NCBI GenBank assembly: GCA_041397775.1
Contig: JAWKWB010000008.1
Location: forward strand, 1-64,000
Length of the DNA stretch: 64,000 nt
Reading direction: 5' to 3'
Source of the DNA: Ga0077555 sp041397775
Lineage (GTDB): Bacteria > Pseudomonadota > Alphaproteobacteria > Rhizobiales > Hyphomicrobiaceae
Both the position numbers and the translations under genes were made by a program. This document shows positions 18,003 to 29,600 of this stretch, piece after piece (positions within the stretch are counted from its first letter, which is position 1; every line of letters begins with the position of its first letter). The notes under the pieces were generated by a model, which did not search any database, was not told the DNA's origin, and was given only the letters and a program-made list of their open reading frames with translations.

Positions 18003-19037
18003 TTGCCGGGAGGCTTCACCATTCGACAGGATCACGCGCTGCCCGTGAAGCCGCTCGCCGGCCACCGGGCATGGCTCATCACCGACGACAAGGCCGGCAT
18101 GCAGGTGCAGGTCAAGGGCGTCGCCGACGCGCTCGGCCTCGTGTGGGAGCAGAAAGTCCTCAATCCCGCCGGCATCTGGCGGTTCATGGCCCCGTACGGC
18201 CCGCCCAACCCCAGTGACCGGGTCGGCGCGCACGGCACCCACCTCGGCCCCCCGTGGCCGGACGTGGTCCTGGCGACCGGCCGCCAGAGCATCCCCTACC
18301 TGCGCGCCATCAAGAAGAGGGCGGGGCCTTCCACGTTCACGGTCATCCTGCAGGATCCCAAGACCACCGCCCGCTCTGCCGACCTCATCTGGGTTCCCGA
18401 GCACGACCGCCGCCGTGGCCCCAACGTCATCACCACGCTGACCGCGCCGCACGGCTTTTCCAAGGACCGGCTCGGCGCCCTGGCCGCACACGAGCCCGAC
18501 TGGCTGGCAGCCCTCCCCCGCCCCCGGATCGGCGTCATCCTGGGGGGCAAGAACGCCGTCTATCGCTTCACGGAGGCCGACGACGACCGCCTGGAGGCCG
18601 CGCTACTAACGCTCGCCGGGCTTGGTGCGAGCTTCCTCGTCACGCCCTCGCGCCGCACCCATAAGCGCCTCGTCACGGCAGTCGAACGCGCCACCGCCAA
18701 TGCCCCGCGCTTCCTCTGGAACGGCGAAGGCGACAACCCCTATCCCGCCTTCCTGGCGCATGCCGACCGCTTCCTCGTCACCGGCGACAGCGTCAACATG
18801 ACCGGCGAACCTCTCGCGACAGGCAAGCCCGTGTGGGTGTTCGAGCCATCCGGCGGCAGCGCCAAGTTCGCGCGCTTCCACCAGTCGCTGCGGCGCTATG
18901 GCGCCACACGTTCGATGCCCGAACCCATTACAAGCCTCGACGAGTGGTCGTACGAACCGCTGGATGCGGCGGTCGCGATCGCCCGCGAGATCGAGGCACG
19001 CTGGTTGCGGCGTCAGGCGATGCTCGGCGGAAAGTAG
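18003..19037 (+). CDS. ELM1 family protein (DUF1022)
   Basis: About 344 residues. The protein resembles the alphaproteobacterial/mitochondrial-fission ELM1 family: W-L-I-T-D-D-K-A-G near the start, PDVVLATGRQSIPYLRAIKK, the Q-D-P stretch, VILGGKNAVYRF and a late F-L-V-T-G-D-S-V-N-M-T. These have a glycosyltransferase-GT-B-like layout. The bacterial role is unknown. The start is uncertain: the frame is closed by TAA at 17985, the first candidate is a TTG at 18003 without a clear ribosome site, and no ATG precedes the conserved region. It is divergent from the Lrp gene. Confidence 0.82.
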   Translation: MPGGFTIRQDHALPVKPLAGHRAWLITDDKAGMQVQVKGVADALGLVWEQKVLNPAGIWRFMAPYGPPNPSDRVGAHGTHLGPPWPDVVLATGRQSIPYLRAIKKRAGPSTFTVILQDPKTTARSADLIWVPEHDRRRGPNVITTLTAPHGFSKDRLGALAAHEPDWLAALPRPRIGVILGGKNAVYRFTEADDDRLEAALLTLAGLGASFLVTPSRRTHKRLVTAVERATANAPRFLWNGEGDNPYPAFLAHADRFLVTGDSVNMTGEPLATGKPVWVFEPSGGSAKFARFHQSLRRYGATRSMPEPITSLDEWSYEPLDAAVAIAREIEARWLRRQAMLGGK

Positions 19038-19135
19038 ACTATCGGGAGAGTGTCGCCGCCGGTTATTCTAGACGCGATTGCGTCCCGGCCGGGAGACAGT
19101 CTCCCCGAACCCAATCACGAAACGTGGAGCGAGCG

Positions 19136-19756
19136 ATGGCGCATCTCAACATCGACAAGCTGAAGGCCACCCCGGTCGAGACCGAACCTTATTCCTATGT
19201 GGTCGTCCCAGGCTTCCTGTCGCCCGAGACCGTGTCCCGGATCAACGCCACCTACCCCAGGATCGAGAAAGGCGGCAGCTACCCCGTCGAGAGCCTCGAG
19301 GAGAACATGGCCATCAAGCAGGTCATCGATGAACTCGACGGCCCTGCCTTCCAGGCGGCGATCTCCGAGAAGTTCGGCGTCGATCTCGAGGGCCGGCCGA
19401 AGATGTACTCGCTGCGCGGCTACACCCGCGCCAAGGATGGCCAGATCCACACCGACAGCAGGGACAAGATCATCACCGTGCTGCTCTATCTGAACGAGAA
19501 CTGGCAACAGCCCGGCGGACGCTTGCGCATCCTACGTAGCGGCACCGATGTGGATGATTTCGTCGCCGAGGTCCCGCCGGACAACGGCACGCTGCTCGTC
19601 TTCAAGCGCTCCGACAATTCCTGGCACGGCCATCACCCGTTCGAGGGACCGCGCCGCTCCCTGCAGATGAACTGGATGACGAGTGAGGGCAGCAAGGGCT
19701 TCCACGCCGTGCGCCACAAGATTTCGGCCGCCGTCAAGAAGGTGCTGGCAGGCTGA
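19136..19756 (+). CDS. 2OG-Fe(II) oxygenase family protein
   Basis: 206 residues. The double-stranded beta-helix iron site is visible as HTDSRDK (H-x-D) and the distal histidine in WHGHHPFEG, followed by RRSLQMNW, whose arginine would bind 2-oxoglutarate. ITVLLYLNENWQQPGGRLRIL is the typical core strand pair. It hydroxylates an unknown substrate; proteins of this type often act on peptidyl or sugar targets. It starts about 100 bp after the ELM1 gene on the same strand. GGAGCG precedes the ATG. Confidence 0.88.
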   Translation: MAHLNIDKLKATPVETEPYSYVVVPGFLSPETVSRINATYPRIEKGGSYPVESLEENMAIKQVIDELDGPAFQAAISEKFGVDLEGRPKMYSLRGYTRAKDGQIHTDSRDKIITVLLYLNENWQQPGGRLRILRSGTDVDDFVAEVPPDNGTLLVFKRSDNSWHGHHPFEGPRRSLQMNWMTSEGSKGFHAVRHKISAAVKKVLAG

Positions 19757-20353
19757 CACGAAACGCCGACGTCCCCCCAAATAGAAGCCGGCCCCAGCAT
19801 ACGCGGGGCCGGTCGTCATTCTGGCCGGTTCACGTTCGCACACGTTTCCGGCGACGCGGGCTCAGATCATACATGGGGGAAAGATTGGTTTGACACGCCA
19901 GCGCACGACATCCGTGAAGAGCTTCCACCGTTGCGGGCGACCGGCCCCTGCTCTCAGGACACGTGCAACTGTCGGGACGCAACGTGAGGAACGGCGTGTC
20001 GGCATTTGACCACTCCCTCTTCTTGGCTTGGCAACGCTGCACGACGATCGGCAACGCCGATCGACACGGCCCCAAACCGCCTCGCTCCCTGAAGGAACCA
20101 AGGCCGGCTGACGTTCCGTGCCAAAGGCGCTGACGCAGGCGTGCAGGGATGTTGCCGGGGTCGAATGGGCCAACGGATCTTTCCACCCTCGCGCGCGAAG
20201 GCGGCAGGAGGAGGCGGCCCCATTCGTGCCGCCGCATGGTGACCGTGGCGGGTTGGCCTGTCAGTCGTCATGCTCCGATCCAGTCCTCACGGAGCGAAAA
20301 TCGCTCCGCGGTCGCACGCGGCAATCGAGAACCACGCTGCAACGCAACATAGA
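19757..20353. other. Intergenic region without a supported gene
   Basis: About 600 bp between convergent genes. It holds one hairpin (19788-19812). No frame here shows a family motif or a convincing start with ribosome site; possibly decayed sequence. Confidence 0.55.
19788..19812 (+). terminator. Hairpin downstream of 2OG oxygenase gene
   Basis: An 8-bp perfect stem (CCGGCCCC / GGGGCCGG) with a 9-base loop lies 31 bp after the stop codon, with TCGTCATT following. Likely a terminator, though the T-run is weak. Confidence 0.6.
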
Positions 20354-21292
20354 CTAGTTGATTCGCATGACGCCGGGTTGACGATGGGACTCGTCGCACC
20401 ATCGCTCAGGCACGATCAGGTCCAGATCCGCCCTTCCGCGCACGATTTCGAGCGGGGTCTGACCAAAACCGTCCCCGTCGATCTGGCAGGCGACCGGCCG
20501 ATGGCTGGAAACGGTCACGCTTTCGCACGGCACCATGCACACCAGCCCCGGACATTTGCTGGCGAGATGGTCGAGCCGCCCCATGGCGATGGCCGCCAGC
20601 ACCCGCAGGCGGCTCGCCGCCGCCTCTTGCTCGAGCAGAATAGCCACGAGCCCGCTGTGCGACAGCGCGGTTTGTCGCGTCAGCCGGAAACGCCCGCCAT
20701 AGCGACTGGCACTCGTGACGAGCAGCCAATGGCCCTGCATCGCTCGGCCGTCCACCGTCACATCGAGCAGGGGCGCTGCCCCTGTCACACCGCGCCAGAT
20801 CGGCCGGGCGTAGGCAAGCTTGCCCACACGCTGCTTCACACGCTGGTCGAGGCCAGCGATGATCTCGCCATCCATTCCGACGCCAGCCATCAGCAGGAAC
20901 ACCGCGCCGTTCGCCCGATGCGTCTCCACGCGCGCCACTGGCCCCTGCATCAGCACGCGGGCGATGGCCTCGGCCGCCCGCGGCATGCCGATCTCGTGCG
21001 CCAGCACGTTCCCCGTCCCCGCCGGAACGAGCCCCGCAGGCAATCCGGTTCCAACCAGCGCCTCGGCCACCAGCCGCATGGTGCCGTCCCCGCCCGCGGC
21101 CAGCACCGCCTCGGCGTCTGCGGCTCGCGCGGCGCGAAGAATATCGGCAGCAGCGGGCGCCCGGCCGGCGTTCGGCATCGCCACCACGCGCGCGCCTGCC
21201 CTTGCCAACGCCGCCCGCACGGCGCCAACCCGGCGCGCGGTGCGCGTGCCGGCCATTGGGTTGTCGACGATCAGGAAGCGTTGTCGCGTCAC
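20354..21292 (-). CDS. Diacylglycerol/sphingosine-kinase-like lipid kinase
   Basis: 312 residues with the DAGK catalytic fold. NPMAGTR lies near the N-terminus, the ATP loop GGDGTMRLV at about residue 70, and PAGTGNVLAHEIGMP shortly after. The C-terminal part has the LCB5-like beta-sandwich ending with DGDGF. It phosphorylates a lipid hydroxyl at the inner membrane; the exact lipid is unknown. The GTG start at 21292 overlaps the stop of the TSUP gene as GTGA (4 bp), so the two are translationally coupled. Confidence 0.9.
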   Translation of the reverse strand: MTRQRFLIVDNPMAGTRTARRVGAVRAALARAGARVVAMPNAGRAPAAADILRAARAADAEAVLAAGGDGTMRLVAEALVGTGLPAGLVPAGTGNVLAHEIGMPRAAEAIARVLMQGPVARVETHRANGAVFLLMAGVGMDGEIIAGLDQRVKQRVGKLAYARPIWRGVTGAAPLLDVTVDGRAMQGHWLLVTSASRYGGRFRLTRQTALSHSGLVAILLEQEAAASRLRVLAAIAMGRLDHLASKCPGLVCMVPCESVTVSSHRPVACQIDGDGFGQTPLEIVRGRADLDLIVPERWCDESHRQPGVMRIN

Positions 21293-22119
21293 TTCAGGAA
21301 GCCGATGAGATACCGCAGCACCACGCACCCCATGAAGATCGCAAACGCGATCTCCAGCTTGCGCTTGGAGAGTCCGTGCGCCAGCCGCGCGCCGATCGGC
21401 GCCGCGATCCATCCCGTCGGCACCAGCAATGCGGCACCGATGAGGCTGACGTAGCCGATGGACCCTACCGGCAGGTCGGGCCGGCCCCACCCTGCCCATG
21501 CAAAGCCCACGACCGCCGGCACCGCGATCAAAGGCCCGAACGCCGACGACGTCCCCACCGCCTGATGCAGCGGCCGCCCGTAGAGCGTCATCAGGAGCGT
21601 GACGAAAGCGCCGCCGCCGATGCTCATCAGCGCCGACACGAAGCCCACGAACGATGCATACGCCTCCACCAGCCAGCTGCGCGGCACCTCGGGCCCCAGC
21701 CGCCAGTCGTCACGGCCGAGCAGCATGCGCAGGCCGAGGAACGTACCCATCACGATCCACACCCACTTCAGGAAGTCCCCGCCCGTTCGGCTGGCCACCG
21801 CCACGCCGGCAGCCACACCGACGACGATCCAGGGCGCCAGCCGCCGCACGAGGCCTTCGTCCACCACGCCCCGCGAACGATGCGTCGTGAAGGATCGCAG
21901 CGTCGTGGGTACCAGCGTGGACAGCGCCGTGCCCGTCGCCAGATGCATGCGCACGTGCGGATCGACTCCGACGGCGCTGAACGCCTCGAACAGCGCGATC
22001 ACCACCACCGCGCCGCCGCCGATGCCCAGAAGCCCCGCAAGGAACCCCGAGAGGAAGCCGACCGCCATCAGCATGAGCACCAGCGGCATGACCGCTTGCC
22101 AGTCGAGTATGATTGCCAT
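21289..22119 (-). CDS. TSUP (TauE/SafE) family membrane transporter
   Basis: 276 residues, with about eight hydrophobic segments and the duplicated GGGAxV motif of this family (GIGGGAVVVIALFEAF near the start, SIGGGAFVTLLMTLYG after the middle). The family exports or imports sulfite, sulfonates or other small anions. The start at 22119 begins directly before the first membrane segment. It overlaps the downstream lipid kinase by 4 bp. Confidence 0.92.
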   Translation of the reverse strand: MAIILDWQAVMPLVLMLMAVGFLSGFLAGLLGIGGGAVVVIALFEAFSAVGVDPHVRMHLATGTALSTLVPTTLRSFTTHRSRGVVDEGLVRRLAPWIVVGVAAGVAVASRTGGDFLKWVWIVMGTFLGLRMLLGRDDWRLGPEVPRSWLVEAYASFVGFVSALMSIGGGAFVTLLMTLYGRPLHQAVGTSSAFGPLIAVPAVVGFAWAGWGRPDLPVGSIGYVSLIGAALLVPTGWIAAPIGARLAHGLSKRKLEIAFAIFMGCVVLRYLIGFLK

Positions 22120-22239
22120 GTCTGTTCCGGAGGCTTCCAGGGCTTGATCGGGCCCGCCGTTGGCGCGCCCGCACACTACAGCCGCCGACAGTGAGCCAGC
22201 CGCGCGCGCCATGCAAGGGCGCCGTCGCCCGCCACCGCC

Positions 22240-23241
22240 TCACGCGGCTGCGTCTGCTTCCGCGCGCCCTGCCCCACTGATCGACGCCAGCGCCGTTTCC
22301 AGCACGTCGGCGCCGGCATCGTACTTCGTCGCGTTCTCGCTGAGATAGCGCCGCAGCAGACGCCCGCGCGGACGCCCGTGATAGAGCCCCAGCATGTGGC
22401 GCGTCACATTCGAAAGCCGGCCACCCCGGGCGATATGGCTGGCCGCGTAGGGAACGAGGGCGCGCATGACATCCTCACGCGAGGGAACGGGCGTCTCGCG
22501 ACCGAAAATTTCCCGGTCCACCTCCGCCAGCATGTAGGGCGTGTGGTAGGCGGCACGCCCCACCATCACCCCGTCGACATGGGCGAGATGCGCACGGGCT
22601 TCGGCAAGCGTCTCGATGCCGCCATTGATCACTATCGTCAGTTCGCGATGCCGCTCCTTGAGCCGGTACACGCGCCCGTAGTCGAGCGGCGGCACCTCCC
22701 GGTTCTCCTTCGGCGACAATCCCTTGAGCCAGGCCTTGCGCGCATGCACGATGAAGAGTGTGCATCCCGCAGCTTTCACGGTCGCGATGAACCGCTCCAG
22801 ATCGGCCTCGCTATCCTGATCGTCGATGCCGATCCGGCATTTTACCGTGACGGGCAACGAGATCGCGTCCCGCATGGCGGCGACCGAGGCCGCCACCAGC
22901 TCCGGCTCGGCCATCAGGCATGCACCGAAGCGGCCCACCTGCACCCGGTCAGACGGGCAGCCGACGTTGAGGTTGATCTCGTCGTAGCCGCAGCCCTCGC
23001 CGATCCGTGCCGCCTCGGCGAGCTTGACGGGATCGCTGCCGCCCAGCTGCAACGCCACGGGATGCTCTTCAGGCGAGAACCCGAGCAGGCGGTCGCGCTT
23101 GCCGTGGATCACCGCATCCGCCGTCACCATCTCCGTGTAGAGCAGCGCCTCCCGCGTCAGCAGCCGATGGAAGAACCGGCAATGCCGATCCGTCCAATCC
23201 ATCATCGGGGCCACGGAGAATCTATACATTTGATTTTGCAT
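22240..23241 (-). CDS. dusA: tRNA-dihydrouridine synthase A
   Basis: About 333 residues. FMN-binding and active-site motifs of DusA are present: SVAPMMDWTDRHCRFFHRLL at the start, the NLNVGCPSDRVQ stretch with the catalytic cysteine, VKCRIGID, VHARKAWLKGLSPKENR and GVMVGRAAY. It reduces U20/20a in the tRNA D-loop using NADPH. Three close in-frame ATGs exist at 23253, 23241 and 23229. A GGGAGG lies 1 base before the first and 13 before the second, so the start is not certain. Confidence 0.95.
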   Translation of the reverse strand: MQNQMYRFSVAPMMDWTDRHCRFFHRLLTREALLYTEMVTADAVIHGKRDRLLGFSPEEHPVALQLGGSDPVKLAEAARIGEGCGYDEINLNVGCPSDRVQVGRFGACLMAEPELVAASVAAMRDAISLPVTVKCRIGIDDQDSEADLERFIATVKAAGCTLFIVHARKAWLKGLSPKENREVPPLDYGRVYRLKERHRELTIVINGGIETLAEARAHLAHVDGVMVGRAAYHTPYMLAEVDREIFGRETPVPSREDVMRALVPYAASHIARGGRLSNVTRHMLGLYHGRPRGRLLRRYLSENATKYDAGADVLETALASISGAGRAEADAAA

Positions 23242-23253
23242 GTGTTTTTCCAT

Positions 23254-23608
23254 GCCTCCCGGGGGCGAACGGCGAGCATGCACACTCAAAGGTGAGGCCG
23301 TGTGCAGTGGAGGCGTTTCACGGCGTCCTTCGACAAGTTGCCCTCGGGCGAGCGGCGACCGCTGGTTCGTCGTCAAGGCCATAGCTTATCGAACACTTTT
23401 CGTCTCGAAGTCGAGGCCCAGACCGGGGCTGCCGAGCCGGAAAGCCGCATCGGCCGCGGCGCGAAACAGATAGATCTGCATGAGGAGTTCTTTAACCAAA
23501 GGCATTTAATTTCAACGCAAAGCAACTGCTTAACAATTGGGTTGCCGATACGTCTCCAGCCGGTTTGCCGCATCTGGCTCGTTCGCTGGAAACGCGAGGA
23601 ACAATGAC
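23254..23608. promoter_or_regulatory. Upstream region of the giant adhesin gene
   Basis: 355 bp between divergent dusA and the adhesin. The last ~100 bp are AT-richer than their surroundings (23500-23545 holds TTTAATTTCAA and TTAACAATTG), the most likely promoter area. I cannot name a specific operator. GAGGA lies 8 bases before the adhesin ATG. Confidence 0.4.
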
Positions 23609-26600
23609 ATGACGACACGCGACGAAATCGGTGCATCGAACCGCATGCCTCTCCAAGACGCTGCGTCGAACAACCCGGCGAAGCTTATGGCATCTGACAC
23701 GCCTTCCGGCGAAACGCGCCCAGTCCCCGTCGACACCGTCGACGATACGGTGGCAGGGACGGCAGACCATGCGGCCGAGGCACATGTCGCACCGATCCCG
23801 GACCGGGATGCACCGGCCGAAGTAGCGCGCGTCCAGGTCGCCCGAACCGGGCCGCAGCACGCAATGGAACCCGTGGACGCCCCTCTCGAAGACGAGGCGC
23901 ACGCCGCTCGGGAGGACGATGTTGCGGGCGTACCCGGGCAATCACCCACCGGTCCAGGCCTCGCCATTTCGCCTCTGGGCGCGCACGCTGGCGGTGCACC
24001 TGCCATTGCGCCGATGGATGTCGAGACCATCCGGTGGGGCCGGGACGATCTCAATCGCCATGAGATGGGCTCCGAAGGCCACCAGACCGCCTTTGGCGTC
24101 GGCACCTCCCTTGGCCATCTGGTCGGCCTCGGCGACGAAGAACCCGGTGCGCGAAACGGGGAGACGGTCGCCTCGCGCGACAGCACGCGCTTCACCGGCG
24201 AGAGCACCGACATCGGCGCCGGGCTGGAGCACCTCTGGCTGCTTGGCGATACCGAATACTACCGTGCGTCCACGGATGACCCCGAGGTCATTCCGCCGTT
24301 TGTTTCCCGCGCATCGAGCTACGGCCCGCTCTCGGAGCCCAACCAGGCCTTCGACGTAGTCGAAGATCGCACCCTGACCGGGCGGATTTTTGATCCGACC
24401 CTGGCAATCCTGCCCGTGTCGCAGCGCACGATCACGACGGATCCGGCGGCGGGAACCGCCACGTTCGATCCCGATGGCACCTTCACATTCGTCCCCGCCG
24501 AGAATTACTCCGGCGTCACGCAAGTCGAGTTCTCCTTCATCGACCCGCGCACGGGTCTCGAGGAGCGCGGCACCATCACGATCACCGTCGAGGCGGTAGC
24601 CGACCCCGCCCTGATCCAGGGCAGTGCGCGAACGCTCGAAGACACTGCTGTCGCGACGCCGATCACGGTTACGCTGGCCGACGACGATGGTTCGGAAGAC
24701 CTCGAGAGCGTTGTCCTCTCCGGCATTCCGACGAATGTGGCCGTCGCCTGGAACACCGCGCTGCCGGGTGCTGTCACGCAAATGCCCGACGGCTCCCTGG
24801 TTGTCACGGGATCGACGGCACAGATCCAGGATATTCTGGCCTCCCTCTCGGTCACCCCGCCCCGCGACTATCACGGCACCATCACCTTCGACGTTGCCGC
24901 AACGACGATCGAAGCCAATGTTGCCCCGGGCCTGCCGGGCTATCGGGATCGCGAGACCGTCCACTTCCAGTACCACGTCGACGTCGAGGCCGTTGCGGAC
25001 CTGGTCACGGCGACCGGCGACAGCAAGACCACGGACGAAGACATCCCCGTGCACCTCGACCAACTCGCCGCGACATTCGGCGATTCCATCGACGGCTCGG
25101 AGACCCACCTCGTCGAGATCCGCGGCGTCGCCGCCGGCGCAAAACTGCTCACCGGTCCGACGGGAACGCAATACACCTACACCGTCGCCGGCGACGGCAC
25201 GCACACCTACGCGCTGCCCCAAAGTGCCCTGGGTAATGTCTGGTTCGCGCCACCGAAAGACGAGAGTGGCCTTTTCAGCGGCATGACCATTGTCGCCATC
25301 GCCACAGAAACCTCGAACGGCGACCGCGAGATCGCCAGCGCGCCGATCCAGGTCCAGGTGGACCCGGTTGCCGATCCCGTCGACATCACCGCGCCCGCAC
25401 AAACGACCGACGAGGATACGCCCGTCACGTTCGGCGACGACATCGCCATCGTCGTCAGGGATCCGGGAAGCCAGACCCTCACCCAGGTCGAGGTCTCCGG
25501 TTTTCCGGCCGGCACCGTCGTGACCTACACGCCTGTAGGATCGGCCACTCCCATTACGGTGACCATGACGGCGGGCGGCACGATCGTCCTCACCGGCGGC
25601 ACCGAGGCCCAGATCCGGGCAGCCCTGCAGACACTGACGCTCACGCCGCCGCAGCATACAGATCAGAACTTCTCGCTTTCCGTTTCCGCCACGACCACGG
25701 AAACCGGTGGCCTGACGGATACGCAATCCGTGTCGATGCCGATTACGGTTGCTGCGGTTGCCGACGGCCCGACGATCTCAGGCAATGCTGCAGGCGACGA
25801 AGATCAGCCGATCAGCTTGCCTGTTACCGCGTCCCGCATCGATGCCGACGGTTCGGAGCAATACGACTTCGCCACCATTACCGTGCCGACCGGCGTGTCC
25901 CTGCTCTACCCCGCGACGCTCCCCAACGGCGTCACGGTCGGTGTGTCGGTTACTGCATCGGGCACATCGTACACGTTCACGCCTGGCGCAACGACCACCG
26001 CAGCCCAGTTCGAGAGCGTCCTTGCGACCGGGCTGCAAGTGCAGGCGCCCGCCGACAGCGATGCGAACTTCGATGTTGCCGTGAAGGTTGGTACGATCGA
26101 GAGCGTGCTTTCCGGTGGCGAAGTCAGCGTGCTGCGCAAGGACCAAACCGCGTCCATTCCCGTGACGGTGCACCCCGTCGTCGACATGCCCACGGTCGGC
26201 GGTTCGAGCGCTGTCGACGAGGATAACAGCGTCGATTTCGGCGCCGATATCGTGATCTCGCAGAATGACCATACGGACGGCTCGGAAGCAATCACCCGGA
26301 TCGTGCTCGGCAACATTCCTGCGGCAGCAACCGTAAACTACACGGCACAAGGCGCTGCAACGGTCACCGCGGCAACCGTGGCGGGGATCACCACCTATAC
26401 CATTTCGGGCGGCACGGAGGCCGACATCCGGAACACGCTCGCGACCTTCTCGCTGCAGCCCGCGCTGCACTCCGATGTCAATATTCCGGTTTCCGTCGCC
26501 ATCACGAAGGTGGACCGCACAACCAGCGAAGGCGAAGCCGCCTCGACCGCGACCCAGACGACGACGCACGACATCGCCGTTGCCGCCGTCGCTGATGGCC

Positions 26601-29600
26601 CCAGCCTCTCTGGGTCCGCATCAGGAAACGAGGACCAGGCGATAAACCTGCCGGTAACCGTCTCGCGGTTCGACGCCGACGGCTCGGAGCAATATGACTT
26701 CGCGACGATCACGATCCCGTCCGGCGTGACCTTGCTCTATTCCGGCACGCTCCCGAACGGCATCACGGTCAGCGTGTCGGGCGGGTCGTACACGTTCACA
26801 CCCGGTCCAGCGACGACCGCAGCCCAGTTCGAGAGCTTCCTTGCGACCGGCCTGCAAGTGCACGCACCCGCAGACAGCGATGTGAATTTCGATGTTTCCG
26901 TGAAAGTCGGGACCATCGAGAGCGTTCTCTCGGGCGGCGAGGTGACCCTGCTCCGTGCCGACAGGACGATAACCGTCCCCGTCTCGCTGTCGCCTGTCAT
27001 CGATGCCCCCACGATCACCGGTTCGAGTACGATCAACGAGGACGGTATCGTCAATCCCGCCGACCAAGCCGCCACGGCAGGCGTCAATTTCGGTGCCAAC
27101 ATCGGCATCAGTGCCCCCGACGGCAGCGACGGCTCGGAGGCCATCACGCAGATCGTCGTATCGAACCTCCCCGTCGGCGCGATCGTCACCTACACGCCGA
27201 TCGGCGGCGTCAGCACGACATTCACCGTGACGGCGACGTCGACATCGATCACGCTCGGCGGGGGCGGCGCGAGCGAGGCCGAGATCCGGACCGCACTCGC
27301 CAGCCTGAGCCTCGTGCCGCCGCCACATGGCGACGCAGATATCTCGCTGGGCATCGCTGTCACCAAGTCGGACGCCACGGCGACGGATCCTGAAGCTGCC
27401 GTCTCGCAGACCTTCAACGGAACGCATACGATCCAGGTCGCAGCCGTGGCGGATGTTCCAACGCTAGCAGGCAGTGCGTCCGGCAGCGAAGACCAGAACA
27501 TCTCGTTCGTGCTCGTTGCCGGGCATCCCGACGACGGCGACGGCTCGGAGACGATCAAGAACGTCGTCATTGCTGGCGTTCCCGCAGGCTTCGCGCTCAC
27601 CGAGAGCTCGACAGGAGCGGGCATCCTGACGCTCAACCCCGATGGCAGCTACACGGTCTCCGGAGCCAGTGATGCGGCGATCAACGACGTGCTCGCGCAC
27701 CTCACGCTCGCCGTCGTTCCGGCGGTGGGCGGCCCGCGCCAGCACCTCGACACCGATTTCTCCCTGTCGGTTGCCGTGACCACGATCGAGAGTGCGCCGA
27801 GCGAGAGCGGCAGCGGCCAGGTCGCACAACTCGAGACCACGAAGACGTTCTCGGTTCCCGTCACCGTGACCGCCGTCGCCGATGGTGTGAGCAAAGCCGG
27901 CGCCTCGGTGCTCGTCGAAGACGTCACGAAGACGATCGGCGGCGACATTTCCTGGACCAGGATCGACAGTGACGGCTCCGAGCATGTCACGTCGGTGACG
28001 ATCACGGGCATCCCCGCCGGCACCACCGTCAGATACACGGATCTGGCCAATATCGATCACACGTTCGTCGCAACGGGCGCCGAAACGATCACGCTTTCCG
28101 GCCCCCATTCGGCAGCGACCGAAGCCGCAATTCGCAGCGCGCTCGACACCCTGACCGTGACGGCAGCGCCGAACGCGGATGCCAACTTCACACTCGGCGT
28201 GGCGATCACGACGACGGACAACGACGCGAGCAGCATCACTCAGAATTTCACCCATTCTGTCGTCGTGCAGGCGGTCGCCGATGCCCCCGCGGTCTCGGCG
28301 GACAATATCTCGCTGAACGAGGATGCGGCGGCAGCACTCGTGATCCGCCCCGACCGCAGCGCCGACGACGACAACTCCGAAACGCTCTCCTTGCGCATCA
28401 CGGTTCCCGCCGATGGCTCCGGCACGATCGGCACGCTCAGCGCAACGGCACCGGCCGGGATCACGTTCACGAGCCTCGGCAGCGGCGTATACACGGTCAC
28501 TGCGAGCGGCGCGACCGCCGCCATCCGGGAGACGGCGCTCGATACCTTCCTCGACGGTGGCATCACATTCACACCACGGACACAGTGGTCCGGTGTATTG
28601 ACCGGCACCAACGGCATCAAAGTCGAGGCGATCTCGACCGAAGCCGCGACGCTTTACGGCGACGCGACGCCCTCTCCCGACGACGAGTTGGCGCCCAACG
28701 ACAATGCCGGCGCGGGAACCGGCGGCGATCTCGACACCCGAACCGCGATCGCGACCACCTATATCGACGTAACCGTCGCCGCCGTCGCCGATATTCCGAC
28801 GCTGGCCAACACGAGTACGACCGTCAACGAGAACAACAACGCGACGGCGGTGAGCGATCCCGACCTGGTCATCGCGCTCGGCGCGCGGCTTGGAATGACG
28901 CTCACCGACGCGGACGGCTCGCAAGGCCTGTCGATGACGCTCACCGGCTTGCCGACGAATGCCCAGGCCATCGCCTTCGCAGCGAGCATGGCGGGCGTGA
29001 CCACGACCACGAACATCGCCACCGGCACGGTGACGATCTCCGGGGCCAACGCCAGCAACGTGCTGAGCGTACTCGCATCTCTTTCCGTCACACTGGCCGA
29101 TGACGACGACCGCAACGTCACCGTTGCCATCGACGGCACCGCGACCGATACCAATGGCACGACACCGGCATCGTCCACGTTCTCGTTGAGCCATGTCGTA
29201 ACCGTCAAGGCTGTCGCCGATCTCCCGACAGTGAATGTCGGAACGGCAACCAAGGCGGCCGTCGAAGAAGACTCCGGCTTCGTCACCTACCCTGTGACGA
29301 CGGGCCTCAACGATACCGACGGCTCTGAAACCTATCAGTCCGTGGTCGTGAGTTTCTCCACCCCCGGAAGCGGGGCACGCCCCGAGGTCCAGTTCGGCAC
29401 CACGTCCGGAGTTACATTCGATACGTCTGTCCCGGGCCAGGTGACACTCACCGGTGCCGCCGCCGACATCGACGCCGCCATGGCTACGCTCCAGATCAGG
29501 CCCGGCGCCAACAATGGTGAGGATATCTCCGTCACCGTGACCGCCACATCGGTCGAGAGCCTGCCTTCGGAGGACAACAACGGGGCTTCGCCTGGAATTG

